From: Corallochytrium limacisporum
Lineage: Eukaryota; Opisthokonta
Assembly (NCBI GenBank): GCA_002811645.1
Contig: PDIP01000142.1
Location: forward strand, 46,879-94,367
DNA length: 47,489 nucleotides
Reading direction: 5' to 3'
Shown here: positions 39,324 through 47,489 of the stretch, one piece after another
Position numbering within the stretch: position 1 is the first letter of the stretch
Layout: the number at the start of each line of letters is the position of its first letter
Notes under the pieces: model-generated
Told to the model about the DNA's origin: nothing
Database searches by the model: none
Seen by the model: only the letters and a program-made list of their open reading frames with translations
Program-made: the position numbers and the translations under genes

Positions 39324-39677
39324 ATGAGTGACCTTGATGGAGAAGAAGCAACCCGTGAGCGTCTAAAAGCCGCGGTATACTATGCTGTGGGACAGGGATG
39401 TGAGAGCTTGGCGCAGAGAAAAAGCTTAGTGTTTGACAAGGACACAATGGCAGCCATTTCAGAGACGATCTGGAGTCAAATGCCGGTGCTCGGAAGTGAT
39501 CTTGAAATGTTCGCCAAGCACGCTAAGCGCAGCACGGTAACCCCGGAGGACGTGCTACTACTGGCACGCAGGAACGACAAACTTCTCCTTAAACTGACGG
39601 CAATAGCACAACAAACATCAAAATCGTCCGCAGCAGTCCCGGCTGGTCCGGCGACAAAGGTGGCAAGAACAAGATAA
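39324..39677 (+). CDS. CENPS: Centromere protein S / MHF1 histone-fold protein
   Basis: 117 aa histone-fold protein matching CENP-S (MHF1, APITD1). It pairs with CENP-X (MHF2) as part of the constitutive centromere network and of the FANCM complex at stalled forks. Key similarity: RLKAAVYYAVGQGCESL, TMAAISETIW, LEMFAKHAKRSTVTPEDVLLLARRNDKLL, closely following the human order. The protein lacks the longer human C-terminal tail and ends in a basic VARTR. CENP-X is not in the window. The stop is 76 bp from the convergent acyltransferase stop. Confidence 0.95.
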   Translation: MSDLDGEEATRERLKAAVYYAVGQGCESLAQRKSLVFDKDTMAAISETIWSQMPVLGSDLEMFAKHAKRSTVTPEDVLLLARRNDKLLLKLTAIAQQTSKSSAAVPAGPATKVARTR

Positions 39678-39753
39678 TCCGGTGCAAAGAAAGCTACGTA
39701 TGTAAATATGGACTATGTATGTAATGTACAAATGCAATGTGCTATGTTATTGT

Positions 39754-41358
39754 TCAGAAAAATTCCTCGTCTGGGTCATCATCATCATCGACCTTGTCGT
39801 CCACCTCAAAATCGACATTGTCAACAAGTGCCTTCTGCAAATCTGTTCTAACGTTGCTGTTAAGGCGCTTACGTTTTAGGAAGCCATCAAATTCAAGATC
39901 GACGAGACCACCCTTTGATGCAATCTGTTTCTTTACCCGTGCAGCAAACTGCATTGAGCTTTCATTAGGGCGCCGGTGCTCAACCGGCATGTACCAGACA
40001 TCAGCAACAACAGCCCATGTCGTCATCAATTTCAGACAATGCTGGAAGAAGCTATCCTGCGAGGAGTCCCAGAAACAGTTGGCAAAGATCGGGTTGTACT
40101 TTATGGCCACGGGATAAACTGGCACTCCGACTTCGAATGAGCCCTTCTTGAACATCATGACGCTAGTGTTGTTGATGCAGGTACCTTCGGGGAAAATCAC
40201 AATGGGATTCTCATCACCTTGCTCACAGTGCTCCCGCAACTTCTTTGCAACTGCCGCGCGATCCTTCGATTCGGAACGATTGAACCAGATATGAGTCTGA
40301 GCGATAGACAAGGTAGATTGCAGCATCCCGATAAAGCCACCATGCGCCTGGCCCACCATGGAGTAGCATTGATCATTGGCAAGGATGATGCAGTCAATGG
40401 GACTAGTGTGATTTGCAACACAGATACTGCCACACTGTGGGCGATTCTGCACCTCGTGGTAACGGACAACTGCAGACCATGCAAGAACAAAGTGCCTGGC
40501 AACGATAAATGAGCAGAAGCGCTCAACTTTCCTGCGGAACCATCCCCTGGGAATCATGGCAATAATGCTGAAGAAAATGACGAAGAGAATCACCCCAACA
40601 AGGCCAAACAGGAAACGATACGGAAAGAGGATGAAGTACCTAATGAATACACCAATGATGTACAATGGATACAACACCAATGGGATACTCTCTTCATCAA
40701 ATTGATGAATATTGCGTCCCAGCAGATTCCATGTCTTTAGTTCCTCACTCTTGAAGCGCTTGGTGACCCGGTCATTCACAATTGCATTCATTCCATCCTG
40801 AACGAAGTCAATAATTAAACTAATGTTGAACTCACGACGCAAGGTATTGTAAGATCGTACTCTTTTCAAAGCCCCTGCAAGCTCTTCTCGTCCCTCTCCG
40901 CTCTCTTCAACAGTAGTCTGTAAAGTCTGCTTGTACAACCGTGAAGGAGCCAGGGCACCCCTGTGCCGCAGCAGTGCATCGGACTCTACCTCTGTGTCCG
41001 TCTCAGATGTTTCATGTCCAGCTGACTTCCGCTTATAATTGTTACCATTGCTAGGGTTCATGGTGTTCGATTGTGAAAGTCGCCGCTCATACCGATGGAT
41101 TCTGGATTTGCGGCGCTTGTGCCATCTGCTAGCAGTTGTGAGAATGCTTTCGAGGAGCCCAATGTACGTGTAGCGAAATCCGAAGCTCATACCCGTCAAT
41201 GGTCCGATGAAGGGGAAAAGCAGGACCCATGGATGGCTGACCACAATATTGAAAGGTGTCAACAAATAATATGTGTAGAGGACATTCAAAGTCGAAGTAA
41301 TGAGGACTTCTAACGAGAAGACCGTGGCCTCCGGCTCCGCGGATACACCCTCGTCCAT
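39754..41358 (-). CDS. Glycerol-3-phosphate acyltransferase, GPAT3/4-type (LPLAT family)
   Basis: 534 aa membrane acyltransferase that makes lysophosphatidate in the ER, the first step of glycerolipid synthesis. Motif I is NHTSPID (H317, D322), and motif III is FPEGTCINNTSVMMFKKGSFE-like, with E391; both match GPAT3/4 rather than AGPAT1/2. Hydrophobic segments lie near 15-60 and 225-275. A Ser/Lys/Arg-rich loop of about 90 residues (80-170) sits between the first membrane region and the conserved part. The C-terminus is a very acidic tail (VDDDDDPDEEFF). GPAT3 versus GPAT4 cannot be separated. Confidence 0.93.
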   Translation of the reverse strand: MDEGVSAEPEATVFSLEVLITSTLNVLYTYYLLTPFNIVVSHPWVLLFPFIGPLTGMSFGFRYTYIGLLESILTTASRWHKRRKSRIHRYERRLSQSNTMNPSNGNNYKRKSAGHETSETDTEVESDALLRHRGALAPSRLYKQTLQTTVEESGEGREELAGALKRVRSYNTLRREFNISLIIDFVQDGMNAIVNDRVTKRFKSEELKTWNLLGRNIHQFDEESIPLVLYPLYIIGVFIRYFILFPYRFLFGLVGVILFVIFFSIIAMIPRGWFRRKVERFCSFIVARHFVLAWSAVVRYHEVQNRPQCGSICVANHTSPIDCIILANDQCYSMVGQAHGGFIGMLQSTLSIAQTHIWFNRSESKDRAAVAKKLREHCEQGDENPIVIFPEGTCINNTSVMMFKKGSFEVGVPVYPVAIKYNPIFANCFWDSSQDSFFQHCLKLMTTWAVVADVWYMPVEHRRPNESSMQFAARVKKQIASKGGLVDLEFDGFLKRKRLNSNVRTDLQKALVDNVDFEVDDKVDDDDDPDEEFF

Positions 41359-42439
41359 AGTGACTGTTTTGTTGCTGTCGATAATTTGGTGCTATACCTT
41401 TTTGATCTCAATCAGCTCAATATGATCCTGCATATACGGTTCGAATACCTAATCGTACACGTAGGTAGCACCCTTGCACAACGACTCCTGGCCATCGACC
41501 GATGGCCTGTCCGAGGCGCCGGGCCTGCGAACGCAGGCTCATCAGTAGGACTTCCCCACCAGTATTGTACGGCACAATTATGTTTGGCTCCAACCCCCAC
41601 TCCTCCGGCTACAATACCCCCGGCGTTACCAGTGATTTCCTCAATACTTAATGTATTAACAATTTTCAAAAAATCGAGGTGAGTGACAAGAACACACCTC
41701 TACGGGATAGACCTCTCCCACCGTCCGTGCATCCAGACCCGCCCGTGCTGAGTCGAGATTCCCCACAAACTTCTACCCTCTTTCTCCCTCTCTCTCTCTC
41801 TGTGTTCTCACCTTAAAATCTCTTTGCTTCCCGCGGCAGCAAAGATCGAGAAAATTCCCCCACCACTTTACCTCTGCTTGTTTGTGAGAGTTGCGGCCGA
41901 CGCGGCACTTCCTTAGTCATTGGTGGACACTGCACCAGCCCTCCATGAACAAGGCCAATTTTTCCCGCGCGAAAACTGGAACCCAACCACCTCTCCGGGT
42001 TGGCAATCGCTGCCATACGTGTGAGTAGTGCCAACCACATTGAGTGTGGGCGAAACCGCTGGCCAAGAGTTAAAGGTTGTGGGTCTAGGCGCTTCAGTTC
42101 CTTTCTTTTCGTACAGCCAGCTGCCCCCGGGGGAGGGGGGGGCATTTACGCATTTAGTCCCCCCCATAGTATTCTGGTATTTGAGCGTCTTGGTGCCCAC
42201 CCATATATAGTACGGGTATTGTTCGGACAGAGTATATTTATATACTGAAATATCTGAAATCAGGAGATTGGAATTTCATCCGAAAGTCGCCCGGAGAGTC
42301 TGAATTGTTGGCTTTGATCTTGACCATGACGGTCGTCATCATTCCCTGAATATCGGTAGCAAAAAGTAGAACACTATGCACTTCAATAAGATGCCTTGTA
42401 CGCACGATAGAATATTCTTTAATGATATACCTAATGAGG
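41359..42439. other. Intergenic: GPAT promoter and SRP19 3' flank
   Basis: About 1.1 kb. A CT repeat (41783-41802) and a G run (42127-42141) are visible. Frames on both strands are short and have no family match. Confidence 0.5.
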
Positions 42440-42919
42440 CTAGTTGCGCCGCTTCTTGCCCTTGCGCTTCTTTTGGCTTGGCTGGTTCTGTTGTTGTTGT
42501 TGCTGCTGCTGTGGCTGTTCCTGCTCCTGCTGCTTACTAGACCCTGGGTTGGCCTTCTTTCCTTTCTTGGTTTTCTTTTCACGTACCAACTGAGGTTGAG
42601 GTTCTTTTTCTCTATACACCTTGGCAACAAACTTGAGCAATTCGTATCGGTTCTTGTAGTTAGCGTTAACTTGCGTTCCATCATCAAACTGCATCTTGAA
42701 CTTGATCCTCCCCTGTGTAAGAATGTCTCGAGGGTATGTCTTGGCCTCACCTTTCATGTGTGTGACTCCTGCTTCCTTGAGATATTCAAAAGCCTTCTGG
42801 ATTTCGGGTTCAACTACACATTCGGTTTTCTTGAGTTTCCGACCTTCCGCCCGACTCTTTGTCCGGTCGAAATAGGCAGGGTAGATGCATACCCAGCTGC
42901 TGGTATCTACTTCTGTCAT
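42440..42919 (-). CDS. SRP19: Signal recognition particle 19 kDa protein
   Basis: 159 aa. Binds SRP RNA and is required to load SRP54 for co-translational targeting to the ER. The fold is recognised from WVCIYPAYFDRTKSRAEGRK, the RNA-binding start typical of SRP19, and from RGRIKFKM-like QGRIKFKMQFDDGT with the RYELLKFVAKVY helix. Between about 115 and 145 there is a low-complexity Gln-rich stretch (QQQQQQQQNQ) before the usual Lys/Arg-rich C-terminus KKRKGKKRRN. The Leu-rich plus-strand frame over this gene is the antisense of that Gln run. Confidence 0.96.
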   Translation of the reverse strand: MTEVDTSSWVCIYPAYFDRTKSRAEGRKLKKTECVVEPEIQKAFEYLKEAGVTHMKGEAKTYPRDILTQGRIKFKMQFDDGTQVNANYKNRYELLKFVAKVYREKEPQPQLVREKKTKKGKKANPGSSKQQEQEQPQQQQQQQQNQPSQKKRKGKKRRN

Positions 42920-43624
42920 TCTACAGTTTTGCTTATTCAGAATTTAGTGACCTTTACATCACTTCAAGATCTCATGTGCTATCAGATCCGTGCATTGAAA
43001 TAAGTGACTGTCCAGTTTGCTTGTTGTTGGTTCGATGGTATGGTTCGCGCAGTTCTCCATATGGTTGGGGGAAGCGGGGAGGGGCAGTCCCACTTCCACA
43101 CACAAACACACACAGGCAAACAAGAACAGAAAGGATTCTCCCCGCCTGGCTAGCATTGAAATGCGAATAAAGGTCCGGATATCTACATCGAAGTATTCAA
43201 TAATTGATCTGTTTTCCTAACCCACTGTCTCGGTCGACCGGCCGGGGCAGCCAATCGCTGGACGTTAACTGCGGGCCTCCCAGGCGATGCATCCCCCTTA
43301 CCGGAAGGTCGTCGTGCAAACAGCCACTGTATTTTCCCAAGTCCTTTTTGACCCAAAGTGTGTCCCGACGGAGGGCTACTCTCAGCCATTGATTAAGTAT
43401 TGTCAGGGTGGTTCACGTGAAACGTCGGAAGGGAGGACACACAGGGCTTGAATATCTAAGGTTTGGAGCAGGACGACCGTGCCGTTGATGGGTGGGAATG
43501 AGGTCATGATGTTGACTTCTCGAGTTACTTGACAGGTGTAAGTATCTGATCATGGGTATGCTTGATAAGGTTCCACAGCACCGGAAAAGGGAAACGTGCG
43601 GGCAGGTAACAGACCATAGCCAAC
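42920..43624. other. Divergent promoter region, SRP19 / HSD17B7
   Basis: About 0.7 kb. No gene is recognised; short frames at 43204-43392 and 43413-43673 look random. A GTAAGT word near 43538 has no suitable acceptor at a normal intron distance. Confidence 0.5.
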
Positions 43625-44644
43625 ATGCCGCACGCCGTGGTAACAGGAGCGAATAGTGGCCTTGGGTATGCAATCTGCGAACGCCTGCTCCAGTTGAATG
43701 AGAACTGGACCGTTACTATTTGCTGTAGGAATCCTAAAAAGGCTGAGGATACAGTGAAGGCACTGAATGAGCGGTATGGACCCAAGGTTGATGCTGTTAT
43801 TCTTGATGTGTCCAACCCGAAGTCTGTGATTGATGGCTGTGACATCCTGCGGGCAAAGTGCCCCGAGATTCATTGCCTGTATCTCAATGCTGGAATTCTT
43901 CCGACAACTGGCTTTGGATTTAAGAAACTGATGGCAATGCCCCTCAACCAGGCATTCACAGCTCTGCAGACCGGTGGTGGTATTCTGAACGAGTATGACT
44001 GGCAAACAGACGACCACATCCAGGCTGTGTATGCCACTAATGTACTGGGTCATTTCATGATGGTGCATCTTTTGATCAACGAATTGAAGCCGGGTTCTAA
44101 GGTGATTTGGACATCATCAAACGCCGCCACGTCCAGTTGTTTTGACGTCCGCAACGTTGAGCACAAGTGTATGAATTTCCCGTACGAATCATCTAAACGG
44201 TGTATTGACATTATGTGCCCGGTGTTCAATAAGGCACTTGAGCACAAAGGTATTGATACCTTCGTTTTCTGTCCAGGTGTGGTAACCACTAACATGACCT
44301 ATGATTTTCTGGGATTCCTATGGAACGTTGTTCTTCCCATCTTCGTGCTCTTGCGGATCATTCTACCAAACCTGACAATCTTCCCCGCGGCCGGTGCCGA
44401 GGCACCTATATTCCTGCGAAACAAGGATGAGACCGCTCGTTCAGTCGCCAAGAAGTTCCATAGCCGGGCTAACCCACTTGGCCATTGCAGTGTTTACGTA
44501 GAAGAGCTACAAGTTGATCAAGCTGAAGCTGAAGACGCATATCTAGAATCTCTGTCGATTGCACATCGCTTTACCCCAACTATGAGAAGTTTGCTGGATG
44601 CCGGTGCAGGCACTAGTCCTCGCTCAGATAAAGAGACATCGTAA
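43625..44644 (+). CDS. HSD17B7: 3-keto-steroid reductase (HSD17B7/ERG27 type)
   Basis: 339 aa short-chain dehydrogenase that reduces the 3-keto group of C4-demethylated sterol intermediates in sterol synthesis. The NAD(P)-binding motif is TGANSGLGYA (7-16), NAG is at 88-90, and the active site is WTSS (S164/S165), Y187 and K191 in YESSK. DVSNPKSV and CLYLNAGI closely follow animal HSD17B7. A hydrophobic stretch near 235-260 (FLWNVVLPIFVLLRIILPN) matches the membrane-associated segment of that subfamily and separates it from generic SDRs. The stop is only 13 bp from the convergent methyltransferase stop, so the transcripts must overlap. The presence of this gene suggests the organism makes its own sterols. 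Confidence 0.92.
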   Translation: MPHAVVTGANSGLGYAICERLLQLNENWTVTICCRNPKKAEDTVKALNERYGPKVDAVILDVSNPKSVIDGCDILRAKCPEIHCLYLNAGILPTTGFGFKKLMAMPLNQAFTALQTGGGILNEYDWQTDDHIQAVYATNVLGHFMMVHLLINELKPGSKVIWTSSNAATSSCFDVRNVEHKCMNFPYESSKRCIDIMCPVFNKALEHKGIDTFVFCPGVVTTNMTYDFLGFLWNVVLPIFVLLRIILPNLTIFPAAGAEAPIFLRNKDETARSVAKKFHSRANPLGHCSVYVEELQVDQAEAEDAYLESLSIAHRFTPTMRSLLDAGAGTSPRSDKETS

Positions 44645-44657
44645 AGAATTTAGTTCA

Positions 44658-45371
44658 TCATTTTGTGACGTATCCATACAGGAAGGGGTTAAGCAACTCA
44701 TACGGATAGCGCACGTACTCAAAATGCATGTCTGACCAGTGCAATTTTCGGAAGGAATCCTCTGTATCCCGATCTGGATGACAATTGTCCCCCAGGAGCT
44801 TCCAAGCAGGCTTTACGAATTCCTGGATGCGACGGCGCAAACTGGCTGGATCATCACCGACATGTTCGACAAACAGAAACTTACCACCCGGCTTGAGCAC
44901 ATCATAAACTTCCTGTAAAGTTTCCACTTGGTCAGGAACAGAGCACAGCACAAGGGAGGAGATCACATAGTCGAAACTACCTTTCTTCAAAGCACCGGTC
45001 TCGAAAGCGCCGTGAATTGTGTCGTGAATGATGTCAACCTTTCTTGTCCATTTTTTACTGTCTACGTAATCTGTTAGTCCCGGAAGCATTTCACGGTTCG
45101 GCTCCACCAAGGCCATAGTGGTAACAGCATCCTTGTTCAGATAGGCCAGCGACGGTTCAGGCCCACACCCGAACTCTAGAACCCTTCCAGATACCTGCCC
45201 GAAGAGCGGCTCCTTGATTGGCTTGAGTCTCGCATCAATTGCAGGCCCTATCAAAGACCACGCTCTAGCAAAGAATAACTTCCTAGCGTCTTCACTCTGC
45301 GACAAGTAGCCGGTGAACACCGCAATAAGCGCAACCAAATAAATCACCAGCCTTCCAACCCCTGCCATCAT
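44658..45371 (-). CDS. METTL7/TMT1-like membrane-associated SAM methyltransferase
   Basis: 237 aa. An N-terminal hydrophobic anchor (about 8-22) precedes a class I methyltransferase fold: motif I LEFGCGPEP (65-73), acidic VEPNREM, the SSLVLCSVPDQVETLQEVYDVLKPGG region and the end motif NPFLYGYVTK. The set SLVLCSV, LKPGGxFLFVEHV, PAWKLLGDNCHPDRDT and FLYGYVTK closely follows animal METTL7A/B (TMT1), which methylate thiols at ER and lipid-droplet membranes. It starts with two consecutive ATGs (45371 and 45368). It is convergent with HSD17B7, with only 13 bp between stops. The substrate is inferred from the family. Confidence 0.85.
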   Translation of the reverse strand: MMAGVGRLVIYLVALIAVFTGYLSQSEDARKLFFARAWSLIGPAIDARLKPIKEPLFGQVSGRVLEFGCGPEPSLAYLNKDAVTTMALVEPNREMLPGLTDYVDSKKWTRKVDIIHDTIHGAFETGALKKGSFDYVISSLVLCSVPDQVETLQEVYDVLKPGGKFLFVEHVGDDPASLRRRIQEFVKPAWKLLGDNCHPDRDTEDSFRKLHWSDMHFEYVRYPYELLNPFLYGYVTK

Positions 45372-45773
45372 TGACGATTGGTGGGTTGGAAAAGAGAATA
45401 AAACTTGCCTACTACTTCAACGAAAGGTAAATTTTAAGTTTCACCAAGGTGTGACTCATATTTGGAGAGATCATCCCCTGAAATACCGCTGCGGCTGCAC
45501 CGTAAGAAGACCACTCCACCGCCAACCTTTTTCATTCTCTGCACGCTGTCGCAGGGCCCGCCCCGCTGCAATTCCGCTTCTGGTGACGACCTGGATGAGA
45601 GGGGATCCCACCGGTGGGTGAGGAGGGGAGATTGGCGAATACAGGCTTTCTGTGATGTGCGATCGTACCCTATGAATAGGACATGATTTTCCGTGATTGC
45701 ATGCTAACGAGTCTTTTTTAGCGGATGCATAATATACATGTATTTTGATTCCCTTGTGATGTGAGTTACTGTT
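45372..45773. other. Intergenic between METTL7-like and PSMD9
   Basis: Methyltransferase promoter and PSMD9 3' flank. No gene is seen. The word TGAATAGGAC at 45673 also occurs at 5513 and 26260. Confidence 0.5.
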
Positions 45774-46406
45774 CTATGATGATGCCTGAACCAGATGGCA
45801 GCCAAGAAGTCCTCTTCCGGACCACTTGTGAGGCCGGAGGTTGATTGAGAGTGGGCTGCCATCTCTCAAGACACCGACGGCTAATATTTCGTTTTCAGCA
45901 TGCTGAACCACAGTCGCAACATCTGTCAGTTGCTTGAAGCTATTTTCAGTCAGCGTACCAAACTGGAACACTAGATCGCCTGCTTGCAGTCCAGCCTCAG
46001 CAGCTGGAGAGTTGGCCGCGACATCATTCACCTTCAGGAAAGCGTTCCCGATACTGTACTCCTTTACTGCAGGCTTTGGTTTCCTCTCGACACGTTCTCG
46101 TGTGCTACTGCCACCTGCAACGCCAGCTGATTCTGCCGACCGCGCTTCACAAGACTGGGCATGGATGTCATGCAAAGCCTGCTCCAGCTTCTTCATAACC
46201 TCCACGTGATCATTGCCAAGGCAGATAATATTGTGTCGTGCATGCCGAATCTGATACAGGTCAATGTCCGCCCTTGGGAATCCCTCTGCATCCAATAGAG
46301 GTGTATTCATGTCCACCCCCTGAGATTTCAAAATGCCATGGTATTCCTCGATCTTCTCTTCTATGCCCTTTCGTTGCTCCAAGAGTTCCCGAACCTCGTC
46401 ATTCAT
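45774..46406 (-). CDS. PSMD9: 26S proteasome regulatory subunit 9 / assembly chaperone (PSMD9, Nas2)
   Basis: Base-assembly chaperone that holds RPT5 during 19S proteasome assembly. The ATG at 46406 gives 210 aa (the frame opens at a GTG two codons earlier). The N-terminal helical hairpin (about 1-85) has the family segments GVDMNTPLLDAEGFPRADID and YQIRHARHNIICLGNDH. A Ser/Ala-rich linker is followed by a PDZ domain (about 120-205): FLKVNDVAANSPAAEAGLQ, GDLVFQFG and ILAVGVLRDG. The length and order match human PSMD9 (223 aa). It is the second proteasome assembly factor in this window after PAC1. Confidence 0.95.
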   Translation of the reverse strand: MNDEVRELLEQRKGIEEKIEEYHGILKSQGVDMNTPLLDAEGFPRADIDLYQIRHARHNIICLGNDHVEVMKKLEQALHDIHAQSCEARSAESAGVAGGSSTRERVERKPKPAVKEYSIGNAFLKVNDVAANSPAAEAGLQAGDLVFQFGTLTENSFKQLTDVATVVQHAENEILAVGVLRDGSPLSINLRPHKWSGRGLLGCHLVQASS

Positions 46407-47489
46407 GTTCACTGGGTCTTTTTCTATTAAAACTGACTGGAGACAATTTCTGAATATATGTGTTCGAACATCTGTTCATACTATGCGAACTATGAACAAC
46501 ATTGTTTTTCCTTGTACCTGTTGTTGCGACCGATGGTTCCGGAAGATCAACTCCCCTACAGTCTCGCCCTGCCCGCCCCGTAGGGGCGGGCGTTGGTCGT
46601 AAGCCCAATGAACCGCACACATTCCAAATCGGCCACTCTGTTCTATCTAATTTAGGGCTCCGCTTTTTTGTGGGGTATTGATCAATATTATATCGAAAAT
46701 AAATGAAGTCACTCTACTCTGCACTGGCGCGTATTGTCAGTGCACAAGGTGAGCCACTTGTGCACGCAATCGAGATGAATTGAAGAACAGGCCCAACGGC
46801 TTGGGAGAGCAGATCATTGGAGACCGTTTCGAAGTTTAATCTGTGAGAAAGTTTACATGGTACCACAGGATTACCGCAGGCAATCCTAAGACCCGTATAT
46901 GTGAAGAAGATGCCATGAATCTGGCGGGCAGATGGCACCCATCATCACCCCGACCACCACAGCGACATCTCCACCTTCTAATTTTGGAATCAAATTGGCG
47001 GAGCTACCAAACACAACCGCATTGGAGCAGAGATACCGGGATAACAACCGCACGAGCACACCGATATACAAGATCCGATCAACGCATTCCTTAGTCCTCT
47101 CACACAGCTACCTGTGGTGAGCTGCAATGACATTTAGAAGATGTGGACCTGATACGCAAAAGCCATCTTCAAACCATAGCCTGCGTACCGGCACGTCACT
47201 CTGAAACGCCTCTGCTGGTTTTCTCTCTGGCATCCTGTACTGTGTTCGATCATGGGCACAAACCTATTTAGTCATCAAGTCTGTCGGTTCATCTTGCTGA
47301 ATACTACAGAGACACATGTGCTGGATAGTAGTACCACTTGCCATAGTTTCGGGCCCGCCGGCGCGGCTGGCTCGGTGCCTCTCCATCTCCGCCTGCCCAC
47401 TGCCGCTCCGCCGCCCAAAGAGGCCATGTACACAGTAAATGTACATTTCCCTGGCAATGCGCCCCCCCCCTCTTCTGAACTAGTCCGCG
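46407..47489. other. Right end, unresolved
   Basis: Starts with the PSMD9 promoter and has no secure gene. Candidate coding pieces are listed separately: a plus frame at 46932-47120 and a minus frame at 46714-46938. The end is GC-rich (47345-47420) and cut by the window. Confidence 0.45.
46932..47120 (+). CDS. Possible first exon of an unidentified gene
   Basis: A 62-codon frame from ATG with a coding-like look: a Thr/Pro-rich start (MAPIITPTTTATSPPSN), then LAELPNTTALEQRYRDNN. The stop is preceded by a GTGAGC word at 47117 that could be a splice donor. There is no family match, the overlapping minus frame is equally open, and the rest would lie beyond or near the window end. Confidence 0.2.
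   Translation: MAPIITPTTTATSPPSNFGIKLAELPNTTALEQRYRDNNRTSTPIYKIRSTHSLVLSHSYLW

Noticed and set aside
41430-41460. B-box-like word GGTTCGAATAC suggesting a tRNA
   Set aside because: The flanks do not form a T-arm stem and no A-box or acceptor stem fits.
42422-43003. Leu-rich plus-strand frame resembling membrane segments
   Set aside because: The Leu run is the antisense of the SRP19 Gln codons.
46714-46938. Minus-strand 74-codon frame as a terminal exon
   Set aside because: A TTTCTCACAG acceptor-like word is present but there is no family match and no upstream exon could be joined.

Overview
This window looks like a piece of a compact, gene-dense nuclear genome from a unicellular eukaryote. 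The support is direct: 80S ribosomal proteins (uS14/RPS29, uS15/RPS13), eIF2A, SRP19, APH-1, an ARF GTPase, CENP-S/MHF1, a cyclin with a KEN box, and spliceosomal GT-AG introns with TACTAAC-type branch points. TAA, TAG and TGA are all used as stops, so the code is standard. CPT1-type carnitine acyltransferase, AF10-like, BCL7-like, HSD17B7-like and METTL7/TMT1-like proteins together point to an opisthokont, most likely an intron-poor unicellular holozoan (Corallochytrium-like). That placement is inference and no tree was run.

I support 24 protein-coding genes. Only two have coding introns: ARF (three, 80-94 nt) and a small coiled-coil gene (one, 101 nt). The AMACR gene probably has a 5'UTR intron. 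Several reading frames open with TTG or GTG, so starts were moved to the first sensible ATG, which restored family-typical lengths (AMACR 383 aa, APH-1 236 aa, CPT1 785 aa).

Layout: 0.7-5.4 kb holds a Greatwall/Rim15/IRE-type AGC kinase, LYRM2 and RPS29. 6.0-9.8 kb holds a very unusual fusion: SCP2-like, FYVE-like zinc finger, transmembrane, ABC1/COQ8 kinase-like and serine beta-lactamase-like domains, with a one-base frameshift near its end. 10.4-15.5 kb holds AMACR, ARF, the proteasome chaperone PAC1 and a coiled-coil protein. 16.8-20.2 kb holds APH-1, a DUF2867-like membrane protein and a cyclin. 20.2-23.9 kb is gene-poor, G/C-homopolymer-rich and gapped. 23.9-31.8 kb holds a CPA2 K+/H+ antiporter, an AF10-like PHD protein, a coiled-coil protein and CPT1. 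31.8-35.0 kb is gene-poor with an assembly gap and an interstitial TTAGGG tract. 35.0-46.4 kb holds a BCL7-like protein, eIF2A, RPS13, CENP-S, a GPAT3/4-type acyltransferase, SRP19, HSD17B7, a METTL7-type methyltransferase and PSMD9. The last kilobase is unresolved.

Themes: lipid and sterol chemistry (AMACR, CPT1, GPAT, HSD17B7, ABC1 fusion), chromatin and cell cycle (AF10, BCL7, CENP-S, cyclin, Greatwall-like kinase), translation and targeting (RPS13, RPS29, eIF2A, SRP19), and proteasome assembly (PAC1, PSMD9). There is no operon logic. Convergent neighbours are packed 13-106 bp apart, while divergent promoters are long and rich in G/C runs. No mobile element, CRISPR array, tRNA or rRNA was recognised.
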